In this document: positions 32,760 through 42,101 of the stretch, in pieces
Layout of the letters: every line of letters begins with the position of its first letter
Position numbering within the stretch: the stretch's first letter is position 1
Assembly: GCA_023435895.1 (NCBI GenBank)
Contig: JAEZLH010000036.1
Location: 127,942-191,941, forward strand
From: Bacillota bacterium
Lineage (GTDB): Bacteria; Bacillota; Clostridia; Lachnospirales; Lachnospiraceae
Direction: 5' to 3'
DNA length: 64,000 bases
The notes under the pieces: generated by a model
Database searches by the model: none
What the model was told of the DNA's origin: nothing
Seen by the model: the letters and a program-made list of their open reading frames with translations, nothing else
Made by a program: the position numbers and the translations under genes

Positions 32760-34061
32760 ATGAAGGTTGTAGGCTTGATTACGGAATACAATCCGTTCCA
32801 TAACGGACATAAATACCACATAGAGGAAGCAAAGCGAATTACCGGGGCAGACTATTGCGTTGCCGTAATGAGTGGCAATTTCGTCCAACGTGGGATTCCT
32901 GCTATGATTGATAAATATGAACGTACTGAGATGGCTCTTCGAAACGGGGTTGATCTAATCATTGAGCTTCCGGTATGCTATGCCACCTCCAGTGCAGAAT
33001 TGTTTGCTCATGGAGCAATCTCTATCCTGGATAAGCTGGGAATTATTGATGCCATCTGCTTTGGCAGCGAATGCGGGGACATTGGGCTATTGAGGGAAGG
33101 GGCACAATTTTTATTAAATCCTCCAACAACTTATGAGAAATATCTTCAATCCTATCTGAAACAAGGCCTCACCTATCCTGCTGCCAGGTCAAAGGCACTC
33201 CGTTATTATTTAAAGGAGCAGCATTCCCCTTATGCCGATACTCTTTCCCAGGTACTTGCAGAACCAAATAATATCCTTGGTATCGAATACATGAAGGCGT
33301 TACTGCGACTAAACTCCAATATTACTCCCATGACTATCCAAAGGATATCTGCTCATTACCATGAGGAACAACTTGGTGTAATAAGCGAAAGTCTTCCGGC
33401 TGATAGCCGTATTCCCCACGTAATCAGTTCTGCAACTGCAATTCGCAAGGCAGTTCAAGGAGTGTCGGAATTAAACAATCATCTAAACAATATGCAGTTC
33501 AGCGTACCTGAGGATGTATTTAACAAACTTAAAACTGCTTATCAGAAGCTCTACCCGACTTGTGAGGATGATTTCTTATCACACATCCAGTACAAATTAT
33601 TGTCGGAAACTAACCAATCCCTTGTTATCTATTCTGATATTACAAAGGATTTGGCTGACCGCTTGAATAATCGCTCAAACTATTATTCCAGCTTTAGTGA
33701 ACTTGCAAATGATATCAAAACCAAGAATATGACGCTAACAAGAATCAACCGGGCACTGATTCATATCTTGCTGAATCTTAAAAATGAGGCTCTTAATGAA
33801 TACAACGCCAATGGCTATGCACAGTATGCCAGAGTTCTTGGTATGAAAAAGAGTGGTTCCCATCTTCTTCGTAAGATTGAAAAACAAAATCACATACCGA
33901 TTATCACCAAAGTCTCCAAAGCACAATCAATCCTTTCCCCTCTTGCGTTTCAAATGCTGCAAGAAGATTTGTTTGCTGCTCATCTTTATAATCAAATTGT
34001 ATATGCCAAATATTCAGAAGAAATTTTAAACGAGTACCGCCATGGAATTGTTATTATTTAA
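32760..34061 (+). CDS. tmcAL: tRNA(Met) cytidine acetate ligase TmcAL
   Basis: A 433-residue enzyme (YlbM family) that uses acetate and ATP to form N4-acetylcytidine at the wobble position of elongator tRNA-Met. The N-terminal nucleotidyltransferase fold is shown by GLITEYNPFHNGHKYHIEEA with the HxGH motif, VMSGNFVQRG, and CFGSECGD. The ATG has AAGGAG nine bases upstream. It is divergent from pta-ackA, which makes its substrate acetate. Its stop overlaps the stop of the convergent repeat-protein gene. Confidence 0.95.
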   Translation: MKVVGLITEYNPFHNGHKYHIEEAKRITGADYCVAVMSGNFVQRGIPAMIDKYERTEMALRNGVDLIIELPVCYATSSAELFAHGAISILDKLGIIDAICFGSECGDIGLLREGAQFLLNPPTTYEKYLQSYLKQGLTYPAARSKALRYYLKEQHSPYADTLSQVLAEPNNILGIEYMKALLRLNSNITPMTIQRISAHYHEEQLGVISESLPADSRIPHVISSATAIRKAVQGVSELNNHLNNMQFSVPEDVFNKLKTAYQKLYPTCEDDFLSHIQYKLLSETNQSLVIYSDITKDLADRLNNRSNYYSSFSELANDIKTKNMTLTRINRALIHILLNLKNEALNEYNANGYAQYARVLGMKKSGSHLLRKIEKQNHIPIITKVSKAQSILSPLAFQMLQEDLFAAHLYNQIVYAKYSEEILNEYRHGIVII

Positions 34062-35026
34062 GAACAGGCACCCATATTTCCTTCCGCATTACAACCGGCA
34101 CAGCTCGCACAGTTTGCACACGGGCTGAAGCCGGTTTTATGATAGGGCTGCATCTTAAATTCATGCTGGCTGATATCAAAACGCTTCTCATCTTGAAAGC
34201 TCACATAATCATCTTCAAATGCCATCTTAAGAGGGCGGAACCAGATTTCTTCTCCATCCTCATCCAGTTCCTGAGATGGTGAGAATACCGTTCTTGACCC
34301 AGTTTCCTTATTGATCGCAATTACCATTTGGTTGGAGGCTACCAGCGATATTAATTTTCCTTCCTTTGAAAAAACTACCGAATTATTATCTCCAATGATT
34401 CCAATTGCATTTTCATCATATGCTTGGAGCATTCCTATTGGTGTCTTAATAAACACGGGTAATGCTGGTTCCAGCGAGTTGATAGTTCCATCCATATAAA
34501 AGGATATTCCGTTTCTAACAGGTATCACGCCATACTTAGTTTCAACCCGAAGCGTCTCACCCGGCCACAGAGTAATACTCTTAATCTTGCCGCTCTTATA
34601 AAAATATACGGATATGACCCTCCCTGTAATTCTCCCAAATGATAACTCAAAGCTTTCTTCCTTGGTCAGTTGATACTCATCTTCTTCCTCCCAATAGGCA
34701 GTCAGTTGACCGTTTAACGGAAACAAACGCTTTAACGAACCACATTCATAAAAGGTCAACAACTCCGCACGCCTTATACCAATAGGCGTATTAACTTCCA
34801 TCGGCTCGTTCAATGCAATTCTACGTAATCTACCATTCTCATAAAAAGTAATGGAAGATGTCCTCTTCTTTCTATACGTTGCAAAATCATACTGCGGAAT
34901 CAACTCCCCAAACTCCGTCCTCAACACAATCCTTTCATCAGTGGTTATCTCCTTCGGAGTTCCATTCTCATAACACGTATACTCCCCCAGACAATCAATC
35001 TCTCCGTACCTGGTAACAAACTTCAT
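34058..35026 (-). CDS. Repeat protein with FYxxG units and cysteine-rich tail, function unknown
   Basis: A 322-residue soluble protein built of alternating short units: a TxxG[EVI]I-type segment followed by [CF]YxxGxxxxI. The second type occurs at residues 19 (CYENGTPKEI), 61 (FYENGRLRRI), 92 (FYECGSLKRL), 142 (FYKSGKIKSI), 177 (FYMDGTINSL) and 219 (FSKEGKLISL). This recalls MORN-like beta-hairpin repeats. The last 20 residues contain five cysteines (CANCASCAGCNAEGNMGAC). I know it as a conserved clostridial hypothetical type but no function. ATG start. It converges on tmcAL with overlapping stop codons. Confidence 0.8.
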   Translation of the reverse strand: MKFVTRYGEIDCLGEYTCYENGTPKEITTDERIVLRTEFGELIPQYDFATYRKKRTSSITFYENGRLRRIALNEPMEVNTPIGIRRAELLTFYECGSLKRLFPLNGQLTAYWEEEDEYQLTKEESFELSFGRITGRVISVYFYKSGKIKSITLWPGETLRVETKYGVIPVRNGISFYMDGTINSLEPALPVFIKTPIGMLQAYDENAIGIIGDNNSVVFSKEGKLISLVASNQMVIAINKETGSRTVFSPSQELDEDGEEIWFRPLKMAFEDDYVSFQDEKRFDISQHEFKMQPYHKTGFSPCANCASCAGCNAEGNMGACS

Positions 35027-35077
35027 ACCTTCAACTCCTCTCCGTATTCCTATAAAGAAAATTCACTACTTTCATCT

Positions 35078-35430
35078 GGTTTCACATTCATTCACTACCT
35101 ATATCTGCGAAACCTCACAACCCATGGCTTATTATTCTGTCTGACTACAATTTTATCGCTGACTCTTGACCGCTAGGGCAACGGAAGCGAGAAAATTCGT
35201 ATTCCGATAGAATAATTCCACTATCTACATTGGTTTCGCTTTCATTCCCGACCTTCATTGGGTTTCACATTTATTCACTACCTGTATCTGCGAAACCTCA
35301 CAACCCATGGCTTATTATTCTGTCTGACTACAATTTTATCGCTGACTCTTGACCGCCAGGGCAACGGAAGCGAGAAAATTCGTATTCAGATAGAATAATT
35401 TCACTACCTGCATTGGTTTCGCTTTCATTC
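35078..35430. repeat. 183-bp tandem duplication containing two palindromic elements
   Basis: Two nearly identical 183-bp copies, 35078-35260 and 35261-35430 (the second shorter). Each holds a palindromic element bounded by GCGAAACC (35107, 35290) and GGTTTCGC (ending 35239, 35422), with internal ATTATTCT / AGAATAAT pairing and a shared GGGCAACGGAAGCGAGAAAATTCGTATT-like core (cut here to its parts GGGCAACGG, AAGCGAG, AATTCGTATT). The same ends and the AATTCGTATT core occur in the element at 11576-11717. The second copy touches the stop codon of the AnfO-like gene. No gene lies in 35027-35428. Confidence 0.85.
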
Positions 35431-36037
35431 ACTCCTTGAATATGAATACCCTACTCTCCTTTTCGTTGGCCTTCACCACCGTCATTTTTAGCTTCATCGG
35501 AGCCAGCTCACTCTCAAACCATCTTGGAAGATGATCGCATAATACCTCCAAACGTTTGAACTCACCCTTTTTAAGAAAGGGCATCAATAATTTCTTAGAG
35601 GTTAAGGAGCAATCCATATTCAGTGCACTTTTCAAATCCACAAAATAAGCCCCTTCTTCCTCCTGTTTGATAAAATAGGATTTCGGTGCAGAAGAAGGCT
35701 CTTCTACACTCTTATCTTGCTTCACTGTTTCGTGAATGGAATCCAAAAATTCTTCCGGTTCCCCCTCTGCTTCAAAGCTTTCAAAGCCATGCGCCTCAAG
35801 AACATAGTAAAGCTGTCCTGCAACTTGATTTGCCACAAATACTTTGCAACCCTCTAATTTTTGCACCATTTCCTGAAGATTATGCCTTATTCCAGCAATT
35901 GTACTGTTGGCTTCCGGTTCGAAAGGGACTTCCATGCTTATGCTCCATTTTGATTTTAACTGTTCATATATCCTGACAAAGCCTTTTTCACCAGGTCTTG
36001 CTGTTACTCCGGATTCATTTACATATACTGCTATCAC
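35429..36037 (-). CDS. AnfO-like nitrogenase accessory family protein
   Basis: A 202-residue soluble protein. The N-terminus IAVYVNESG, the segment IYEQLKSKWSISMEVPFE, and CKVFVANQVAGQLYYVLEAHGFESFE followed by EGEPEEFLD (each quoted in part) fit the AnfO family (PF09582), known from Fe-only nitrogenase gene clusters. No nitrogenase structural gene is in this window. The start is uncertain: a GTG at 36037 gives the usual family start, while a TTG at 36049 sits directly on an AGGAAAGG. The identification is from recall of the family and should be treated as probable. Confidence 0.62.
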   Translation of the reverse strand: MIAVYVNESGVTARPGEKGFVRIYEQLKSKWSISMEVPFEPEANSTIAGIRHNLQEMVQKLEGCKVFVANQVAGQLYYVLEAHGFESFEAEGEPEEFLDSIHETVKQDKSVEEPSSAPKSYFIKQEEEGAYFVDLKSALNMDCSLTSKKLLMPFLKKGEFKRLEVLCDHLPRWFESELAPMKLKMTVVKANEKESRVFIFKE

Positions 36038-36272
36038 GTCGCTTACCAACCTTTCCTAAATAAAAACAAACCACGATAAAAGTCTTTTCTCCATCGAAAG
36101 ATAAGAAAGCCATTAACCATGGTTTACTATAAAATATTATGTGTTTTTCCTTATTCGGTTCATCATTCTAACATAATCATACCTAATGTATATTGTTTTT
36201 TCAATGCATGAATATGATAAAAACTTCTCTTCAGATAATAAATTGTTTATACAATTTTACTTGCCATACTCA

Positions 36273-36728
36273 TTATATCAGTTCCATCCTCATCTCTGTG
36301 CATTTACTCTTATAATCACGAAAGCCCTGTTTCAAATATAATGGATATCCATCTTCCGTTGCTAATAACTCCAAATAGGAAAGTTTATGTCCTTTGGCAT
36401 CTTCTTTTAACATCTCCAACAATCCACCTGCAAGCCCCCTTCTTCGATATGCCGGTCTGGTATATACATTTAATATGGTGCCAATCCTTCCGGTAGGAAA
36501 GCTAGGATTTGCGGGTCTTTCCACAATTAGTAGGAATGCACTAGCTACTATCTCCCCATCCTCAACAGCTATGTACGCATAGAAGTCCTTATTAATATGG
36601 TTCTCATAATATTCAAATAGCTGTTTTCTGATAGAATCTCCCTGTTCCTGTGACATTTTATTATAATCTTCCCTCAAGAACTCTAGGCGAACCCCGACTA
36701 AAGCAGTAATATCTTCTTGACCTGCCAA
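36273..36728 (-). CDS. GNAT-family N-acetyltransferase
   Basis: A 151-residue GCN5-related acetyltransferase. The acetyl-CoA-binding motif A is YTRPAYRRRGLAGGLLEML (about residues 91-109), preceded by the typical strand IGTILNVY and followed by LELLATEDGYPLYLKQGF, the motif B/C region. The start appears to be TTG with GGAG six bases upstream; the codon before it is a stop, and a nearby ATG is out of frame. The substrate is unknown. It stands alone between the AnfO-like gene and pepF. Confidence 0.88.
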   Translation of the reverse strand: MAGQEDITALVGVRLEFLREDYNKMSQEQGDSIRKQLFEYYENHINKDFYAYIAVEDGEIVASAFLLIVERPANPSFPTGRIGTILNVYTRPAYRRRGLAGGLLEMLKEDAKGHKLSYLELLATEDGYPLYLKQGFRDYKSKCTEMRMELI

Positions 36729-36926
36729 TCATAACTCCATACAAAATCCTCCATCCACTCATTTATCATCAAAGTACATACATTATTACACTCGTAATCA
36801 ACCTAACATCATCACAGGGCAGGATTTTGGTCATTGAAAAATTCAAGCTCCATCATCCTACCCCATAAAGTTTATTGACTTAATACTCAGTGCATTTTAC
36901 GAATATTTCTTCAAAAGATTTTCAAA

Positions 36927-38732
36927 TTATTTTAACAGCTCCTCCATCTGATCCAGCAACTCACCAAACAGCTGTAATGCTTGATTTACAGGCTCCTTAG
37001 TGCTCATATCAACACCGGCACCCTTTAAGAGTTCGATGGGGTAGTTGGAACTGCCACCGCTAAGGAAACGGATATAATCTTGAACAGCAGTTTCGCCTTC
37101 ATTTAAGATTCTTCTGGATAAGGCGATTGCGGCGGAGTATCCGGTTGCATATTGATATACGTAGAAGGCATTATAAAAATGTGGAATACGAGCCCATTCC
37201 ATATCAATGTCGGAATCAATCACAATATCCTCTCCAAAGTATGCAACATTTAAGTCATGATATACCTTGCAGAGAGTATCCGCGGTAAGACTTTGACCAT
37301 CTTCCACCATCTTATGGGTTATCATTTCAAATTCAGCAAACATGGTTTGACGGAATAAAGTACCTTTAAACTTTTCAAGGAAATGATTGATTAAATACGC
37401 TTTTTCCTTCTTGTCCTCTGTTTTCTTTAACAGATAATCGATTAACAGAGCTTCATTGCAAGTGGAAGCCACCTCAGCCACAAATATTTTATAGCCGGCA
37501 TATACAAAAGGCTGTGTTTTATCCGAGTGATAGCTATGAATTGCATGTCCCATTTCATGGGCCAGAGTAAATACATTATCAAGTGTATTGTTATAGTTTA
37601 AAAGTACGTAAGGATGTGTGCCGTAAGCTCCCCAGGAATATGCCCCGCTTCGCTTGTTCTCATTCTCATAGATATCTATCCAACGATTATTATATCCTTC
37701 TGATAATACCCTGCGATAATCTGCTCCCAGTGGCTGAAGACCCTTTTCTACGATATCTTTTGCTTCATCAAAGGGTATCTCCATCTTTACATCACCAACC
37801 AAAGGTGCATAAAGATCATACATATGAAGTTCCTCTACTCCCAGCAGCTTTTTACGAAGGGATACATAACGATGCATTAAGCCCATATTTTCATGAACCG
37901 CTGCAACCAGATTTTTATATACCTCAGTAGGGATATTTGCCGAGTCCAATGCTCTTTCCAAAGTACTGCTATATTTTCTAGCTTTTGCAAAGAATACCTC
38001 TTGTTTTACATTGGAGCTAAAGGAAGCGGCTAACGTATTTCGAAAGCTCTGATAACTGGAATACACTCCTTGAAAAGCATCCTTACGTACTCTTCGGTCC
38101 TGGCTTTCCAGCAACTGACCATATCTTCCGTGGGTGATTCTTACCTTTTCCCCATTCTCATCTTCAATCTCAGGAAATTTTATGTCTGCATTATTAAACA
38201 TAGAAAATATATTACCAGGTGCTTCCCCAACTTCACCGGCATCCGCCAGCAACTCTTCCATTTCCTTAGAAAGAATATGAGGCTTTTGACGCAGAACATC
38301 CTTTATATGGAACTCGTAGAGCTTTAACTCTTCTGTTTCTCGAAAGAATTGAACCAAGCTCTCTTCCGGAATATCCAGTATCTCAGGTGTGGCAAAGGAT
38401 AATGCACTGCTGACCTGTACGGATAAGGCATTGGCCTTATTCGCCAAATCCTGATAGGTTCCATTGGCAGTGTCCTCATGACTCTTTTGATTTGCATATA
38501 CATAGACCCGTTCTAATAATTGACCGATTTCATCGGAGAGTTTAAGAAAATTCAATAACAATTCTCCGGATTTGGACAATCTGCCATGGTATTCCACCGC
38601 ATTTTTAATCAACTCTTTTATTCTATCAAATTCCTGTTGCCATGACTCATCGGAAGCATATAAATCCTCTATTGCCCAGGTATGCTTTTTATCCACTTCA
38701 TTTCTCTTCGGTAAACTCATCTTCGTGCTCAT
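36927..38732 (-). CDS. pepF: Oligoendopeptidase F
   Basis: A 601-residue M3B-family zinc metallopeptidase that cleaves short peptides in the cytoplasm. The zinc site HEMGHAIHSYHS and the downstream glutamate in FVAEVASTCNEALL are intact; the N-terminal M3_N helical domain (YANQKSHEDTANGTYQ) is complete. The ATG at 38732 has AAAAGGAG eight bases upstream; the longer frame reaches 38780 without a site. A TTGAAG-N17-TATAAT promoter lies upstream. Confidence 0.96.
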   Translation of the reverse strand: MSTKMSLPKRNEVDKKHTWAIEDLYASDESWQQEFDRIKELIKNAVEYHGRLSKSGELLLNFLKLSDEIGQLLERVYVYANQKSHEDTANGTYQDLANKANALSVQVSSALSFATPEILDIPEESLVQFFRETEELKLYEFHIKDVLRQKPHILSKEMEELLADAGEVGEAPGNIFSMFNNADIKFPEIEDENGEKVRITHGRYGQLLESQDRRVRKDAFQGVYSSYQSFRNTLAASFSSNVKQEVFFAKARKYSSTLERALDSANIPTEVYKNLVAAVHENMGLMHRYVSLRKKLLGVEELHMYDLYAPLVGDVKMEIPFDEAKDIVEKGLQPLGADYRRVLSEGYNNRWIDIYENENKRSGAYSWGAYGTHPYVLLNYNNTLDNVFTLAHEMGHAIHSYHSDKTQPFVYAGYKIFVAEVASTCNEALLIDYLLKKTEDKKEKAYLINHFLEKFKGTLFRQTMFAEFEMITHKMVEDGQSLTADTLCKVYHDLNVAYFGEDIVIDSDIDMEWARIPHFYNAFYVYQYATGYSAAIALSRRILNEGETAVQDYIRFLSGGSSNYPIELLKGAGVDMSTKEPVNQALQLFGELLDQMEELLK

Positions 38733-38783
38733 CTTTGTATCTCCTTTTCCTTTTCTATCATAAATTGGATATCCTTTCAATAA

Positions 38784-38812
38784 ATTATAATAAACTCGGT
38801 TCCGCTCTTCAA
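38784..38812 (-). promoter_or_regulatory. Promoter of pepF
   Basis: Minus strand TTGAAG (38812-38807), 17-bp spacer, perfect TATAAT (38789-38784), about 50 bp before the pepF start. Confidence 0.78.
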
Positions 38813-38943
38813 GTAAAATATTATTAGAATTATCCTCAACGCATGAATCGTTTGACTTTGTTCAAGTTACCATTGTTACAGCATAAAAGAGCTTATATCA
38901 CCCGAATTCTACTTACTACTTATAGAAAGGCTTGGTCATTATT

Positions 38944-39924
38944 ATGAACTTACTTAATATAAATAGGAACAAACTGATTAAAGGAGCAATTATGCTCTTT
39001 CTAATCTCGATGTTATTATTTCCTGGCGCTTCCTTTCAGGGTGCAAGCACTGGGTTATTATTATGGTTTCATAATGTATTGCCCAATTTGCTTCCCTTTA
39101 TTATTCTTTCTAATTTAATGGTGCGTTTAAATATTTCCAAAAAACTAAGCAAATTATTTTACCCTGTTCTAGGTAGAATATTTCGAATCAGCTGCGAAGG
39201 CTGCTACCCAATTATCATCGGTTTTCTCTCAGGGATTCCTATGGGAGCAAAAACCACTTCCGATTTGGTAAGTGAACACAAAATCTCCAGCAGAGAAGGG
39301 CAGTTTTTAATTGGAATGTGTAATAATGCCAGTCCTATGTTCATCATCGGATACATTGCAATCACTCAACTGAAACTACCTCACTTTAATTATATTCTTT
39401 TTGGTATTATATACGGTTCTGCAATTATCAGTGCATTATTGTATCGCTTCCTCGTTGATCTCCTCTCAAAGAAATCTAATATAACAGAAAAAACCATAAT
39501 TGCCACTTCATCAGATAATCGGAATGGCCGTTTTTCTTTTGCCCTTCTAGACAGCTCTATTATGAATGGCTTTGAAATCGTTACCAAAATTGGGGGCTAT
39601 ATCATATTATTCTCCATAGTTGCACAAATTATCAAAGGAATCGGTCCGGATACAAGCTTTATCAAAGCTTTCATTATGGGTCTGTTTGAAATCACCACCG
39701 GAATCAGCCAAATATGTAACACTCCAATGGACGTGAATACAAAAATAGTCCTGGTTACCGCAATCACATCCTTTGGAGGTCTATCTGGATTAGCTCAAAC
39801 CAAAAGTGTGATGGGTGACACAAGACTATCAATTTATTCCTATGTAATTGTTAAATTGCTCAGTGCTTTATTATCCATGCTTTTTGCTTGGATTTACCTG
39901 ACTTTATTTCCGATAATGAATTAA
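38944..39924 (+). CDS. ylbJ: Sporulation integral membrane protein YlbJ
   Basis: A 326-residue polytopic protein with about eight hydrophobic helices and two gate-like (nucleoside-transporter type) halves: SGIPMGAKTTSDL in the first and TSFGGLSGLAQTKSVM in the second. YlbJ is needed for spore formation in B. subtilis, where it is under sigma-E control. The ATG at 38944 was chosen over a TTG at 38932; AAAGG lies 13 bases before it, so the start is uncertain. It is divergent from pepF and convergent with the coiled-coil gene. Confidence 0.9.
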   Translation: MNLLNINRNKLIKGAIMLFLISMLLFPGASFQGASTGLLLWFHNVLPNLLPFIILSNLMVRLNISKKLSKLFYPVLGRIFRISCEGCYPIIIGFLSGIPMGAKTTSDLVSEHKISSREGQFLIGMCNNASPMFIIGYIAITQLKLPHFNYILFGIIYGSAIISALLYRFLVDLLSKKSNITEKTIIATSSDNRNGRFSFALLDSSIMNGFEIVTKIGGYIILFSIVAQIIKGIGPDTSFIKAFIMGLFEITTGISQICNTPMDVNTKIVLVTAITSFGGLSGLAQTKSVMGDTRLSIYSYVIVKLLSALLSMLFAWIYLTLFPIMN

Positions 39925-39982
39925 TTCATCAGTATTGATGTTTCTTTTTCAAATCGAATGAACAGATTACACGATTATGATG

Positions 39983-40630
39983 CTACTCCTCTACCTCATT
40001 TAGAAAGGTGTCCTCGTCAAATTCGAAATCCTCTCCATCTGTCTCATCCTGCTTGTCCATATTTACTTGTGAATGATTCATTTGATATAGCTGATCGTTA
40101 ATTTCTTTCTTGTTACCGCTTACAATCTCTAAGCTATTCTTAAGTGCCAGAATATATTTATCATACTGGGAAGCAGTTGATTCGTAGGCGCTTGCTAATA
40201 TCCGTTCCACCTCTGATAATACATCGTTAGAATAAGTTAGCGTTCCGGTTCTGATTTGCTCTGATTCTTCAATTGCTTCTCTACGCAGGCGCTCTGCTTC
40301 TGTGGACGCTTGCATTATCATTTCATTTGCCTGATAATAGGCTTGTTGCAGTATTTCATGTTCATTTAGAAGTTCCTTAGCATGCTCCCTGGATTGATAG
40401 AGAATCGTTGCTGCTTTTTCTTCTGCATCCGCAATGATTGCATCTCTATTTGAAATAATTTTCTGGTAACGCTTAATCTCATCAGGTGTTCTTAATCTTA
40501 ACTCATCCAGCAAATCATAGAGTTCATCTTTTGGTACAATCACCTTTGTGCTTGATAACGGCTGCATCCTGCAGCTTTCCACAAATTCATAAATATCTTC
40601 GATTAATTGCTCAATCCTACTTGCTCCCAT
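39983..40630 (-). CDS. Coiled-coil protein downstream of coaD, ATPase-subunit-like
   Basis: A 215-residue, highly charged helical protein with a continuous coiled coil at about residues 55-130 (AEEKAATILYQSREHAKELL, EAERLRREAIEESEQIR) and an acidic C-terminal tail. It resembles the proteins labelled 'V-type ATPase subunit H / F0 subunit B-like' or DivIVA-like that are encoded beside coaD in many clostridia. There are no ATPase genes nearby, so a structural or cell-envelope role is as likely. The ATG has AAGGAG ahead; it begins 13 bp after coaD and is probably in its operon. Confidence 0.7.
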   Translation of the reverse strand: MGASRIEQLIEDIYEFVESCRMQPLSSTKVIVPKDELYDLLDELRLRTPDEIKRYQKIISNRDAIIADAEEKAATILYQSREHAKELLNEHEILQQAYYQANEMIMQASTEAERLRREAIEESEQIRTGTLTYSNDVLSEVERILASAYESTASQYDKYILALKNSLEIVSGNKKEINDQLYQMNHSQVNMDKQDETDGEDFEFDEDTFLNEVEE

Positions 40631-40642
40631 TACAAACACTCC

Positions 40643-41131
40643 TTATTTTTTATATTTATCATATATGGTCTGAACAATGCAGCTTGGCACGAATTGACTA
40701 ATATCCCCCCCAAAGGACGCAATTTCCCTCACTGCGCTGGAGCTGACATAAGAATATTCCACGCTGGTCGTAAAAAATACCGTATCAACATTTGTATTTA
40801 GCTTGTGATTCGTCTGTGCAATCTGCAGTTCATATTCAAAATCCGTTATCGCCCTAAGTCCTCTCACGATAATAGACGCATTTTTCATTGCAACAAAATC
40901 AATCAATAAGCCATCGAAGGCTTCCACCTGAATGTTTTTAGCAGTGGATTGTTCCTTCACAACCTTTTGTATAATCTCCACTCTTTCTTCAGCAGTGAAT
41001 AACGGTCGTTTCGTGTTGTTTTTTAATACTCCGATAATCAATATATCAAATAAACCGGCTGCTCTATTAATAATATCCAAATGTCCTAATGTAATTGGGT
41101 CAAAGCTACCCGGGTAAATACCTATTTTCAT
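40643..41131 (-). CDS. coaD: Pantetheine-phosphate adenylyltransferase
   Basis: A 162-residue enzyme that adenylates 4'-phosphopantetheine, the penultimate step of CoA synthesis. GIYPGSFDPITLGHLDII contains the T/HxGH nucleotidyltransferase motif, followed by FDGLLIDF, IVRGLRAITDFEYELQ and EYSYVSSSAVRE. Length is typical. The ATG has GGAGG six bases upstream. It lies 70 bp downstream of rsmD, the conserved rsmD-coaD order. Confidence 0.98.
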   Translation of the reverse strand: MKIGIYPGSFDPITLGHLDIINRAAGLFDILIIGVLKNNTKRPLFTAEERVEIIQKVVKEQSTAKNIQVEAFDGLLIDFVAMKNASIIVRGLRAITDFEYELQIAQTNHKLNTNVDTVFFTTSVEYSYVSSSAVREIASFGGDISQFVPSCIVQTIYDKYKK

Positions 41132-41201
41132 ATAATACCTCCATCATGCCATAAAACTGTAAAGAAATAAATAGACCATTCCCTCTATTTTTTAGATGAT
41201 C

Positions 41202-41756
41202 CTACTTCATTTCTATAAAGACATGCTGGCTTGTCTTATATTCTTTCTTCTTATAAATTCGAAATTTTGTATCTTCCAAGTAGTCAAATTCCGTCTTTAG
41301 AGATGCTTCCACAACAATGATTGTATCACAATATAAAATGGATGAATCCTGCAAAGCCAGCAAAATATCTTTTTCATGCAAATTATTATAAGGTGGATCC
41401 ATAAATATGATATCAAACACCTTTCCCTTAAGTTCCAACATTCGAATAGCATCCAATGCTTTATTGGGATAAACTTCTGCATTCTCCGTCAAACCGGTAG
41501 TTTTTAAATTAGACTTAATACAGGAGAGTGCGGTCTTATTATCCTCAACAAAAGCAGCATACTTCGCTCCTCTTGATAAGGCTTCAATACCGATTGCTCC
41601 GCTTCCTGAAAACAAGTCCAAAAAATCAACATCAGCAAGATACGGATTTAATATATTAAATAAGGTTTCCTTCGTCTTATCTGTGGTTGGTCTGGTATCA
41701 TAACCCTCCGGCGTAATAAGCTGTAACCTTCTCGCCTTACCTGCAATTACTCTCAT
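41202..41756 (-). CDS. rsmD: 16S rRNA (guanine(966)-N(2))-methyltransferase RsmD
   Basis: A 184-residue class I SAM-dependent methyltransferase. The motifs RVIAGKARR, RPTTDKTKETLFNIL, the SAM-binding FLDLFSGSGAIGIEALSRGA and the catalytic MDPPY are all present. The ATG at 41756 has GGAG upstream; a TTG in frame at 41768 lies inside the ribosome-binding site. It is the first gene of the rsmD-coaD group. Confidence 0.96.
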   Translation of the reverse strand: MRVIAGKARRLQLITPEGYDTRPTTDKTKETLFNILNPYLADVDFLDLFSGSGAIGIEALSRGAKYAAFVEDNKTALSCIKSNLKTTGLTENAEVYPNKALDAIRMLELKGKVFDIIFMDPPYNNLHEKDILLALQDSSILYCDTIIVVEASLKTEFDYLEDTKFRIYKKKEYKTSQHVFIEMK

Positions 41757-41858
41757 ACTTATCTCCAAAAATTAAATAATTTAAAAATCAGTCAACAAGC
41801 TAAGTTTAGCCCATCTGATAAAATATTTCAATGTTTTTTTGGTTTTTTCGCAAAAATA

Positions 41859-41886
41859 ACGGTTGCCACTTTTCAGCAGCAACCGT
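41859..41886 (-). terminator. Terminator of the SASP gene
   Basis: ACGGTTGC (41859-41866) pairs with GCAACCGT (41879-41886); on the minus strand TATTTTTG follows. It lies 18 bp after the SASP stop. Confidence 0.85.
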
Positions 41887-41903
41887 CATTTTAATTCTTA
41901 TAT

Positions 41904-42101
41904 TTATTTGCCTGCAATTCTGTTTTCATAATCCTGAATCATCTTTTTAACCATGTAGCCACCAACTGAACCATTCTGTTTTGATGTCAAGTCGCCATTA
42001 TAACCTTGCTTTAAAGGGACACCAATTTCGTTAGCAACTTCATACTTAAAACGATTTAATGCTTCCTGTGCTTCGGGTACTGTACTACTTCTTCTTGACA
42101 T
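41904..42101 (-). CDS. Alpha/beta-type small acid-soluble spore protein
   Basis: A 65-residue DNA-binding spore protein. The first conserved helix region is ALNRFKYEVANEIGV, which includes the GPR protease recognition area, and the second is SVGGYMVKKMIQDYE. SASP coat the spore chromosome, protect it from UV, and are degraded at germination. The ATG at 42101 has GGAGGAG upstream; the longer frame is leader. The presence of this gene shows the organism can sporulate. Confidence 0.95.
   Translation of the reverse strand: MSRRSSTVPEAQEALNRFKYEVANEIGVPLKQGYNGDLTSKQNGSVGGYMVKKMIQDYENRIAGK

Noticed and set aside
36720..36732. Possible frameshift at the start of the GNAT gene, since a stop precedes the TTG and an ATG lies in another frame
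   Set aside because: The TTG has GGAG at six bases, the protein has normal length, and no missing family segment is evident.
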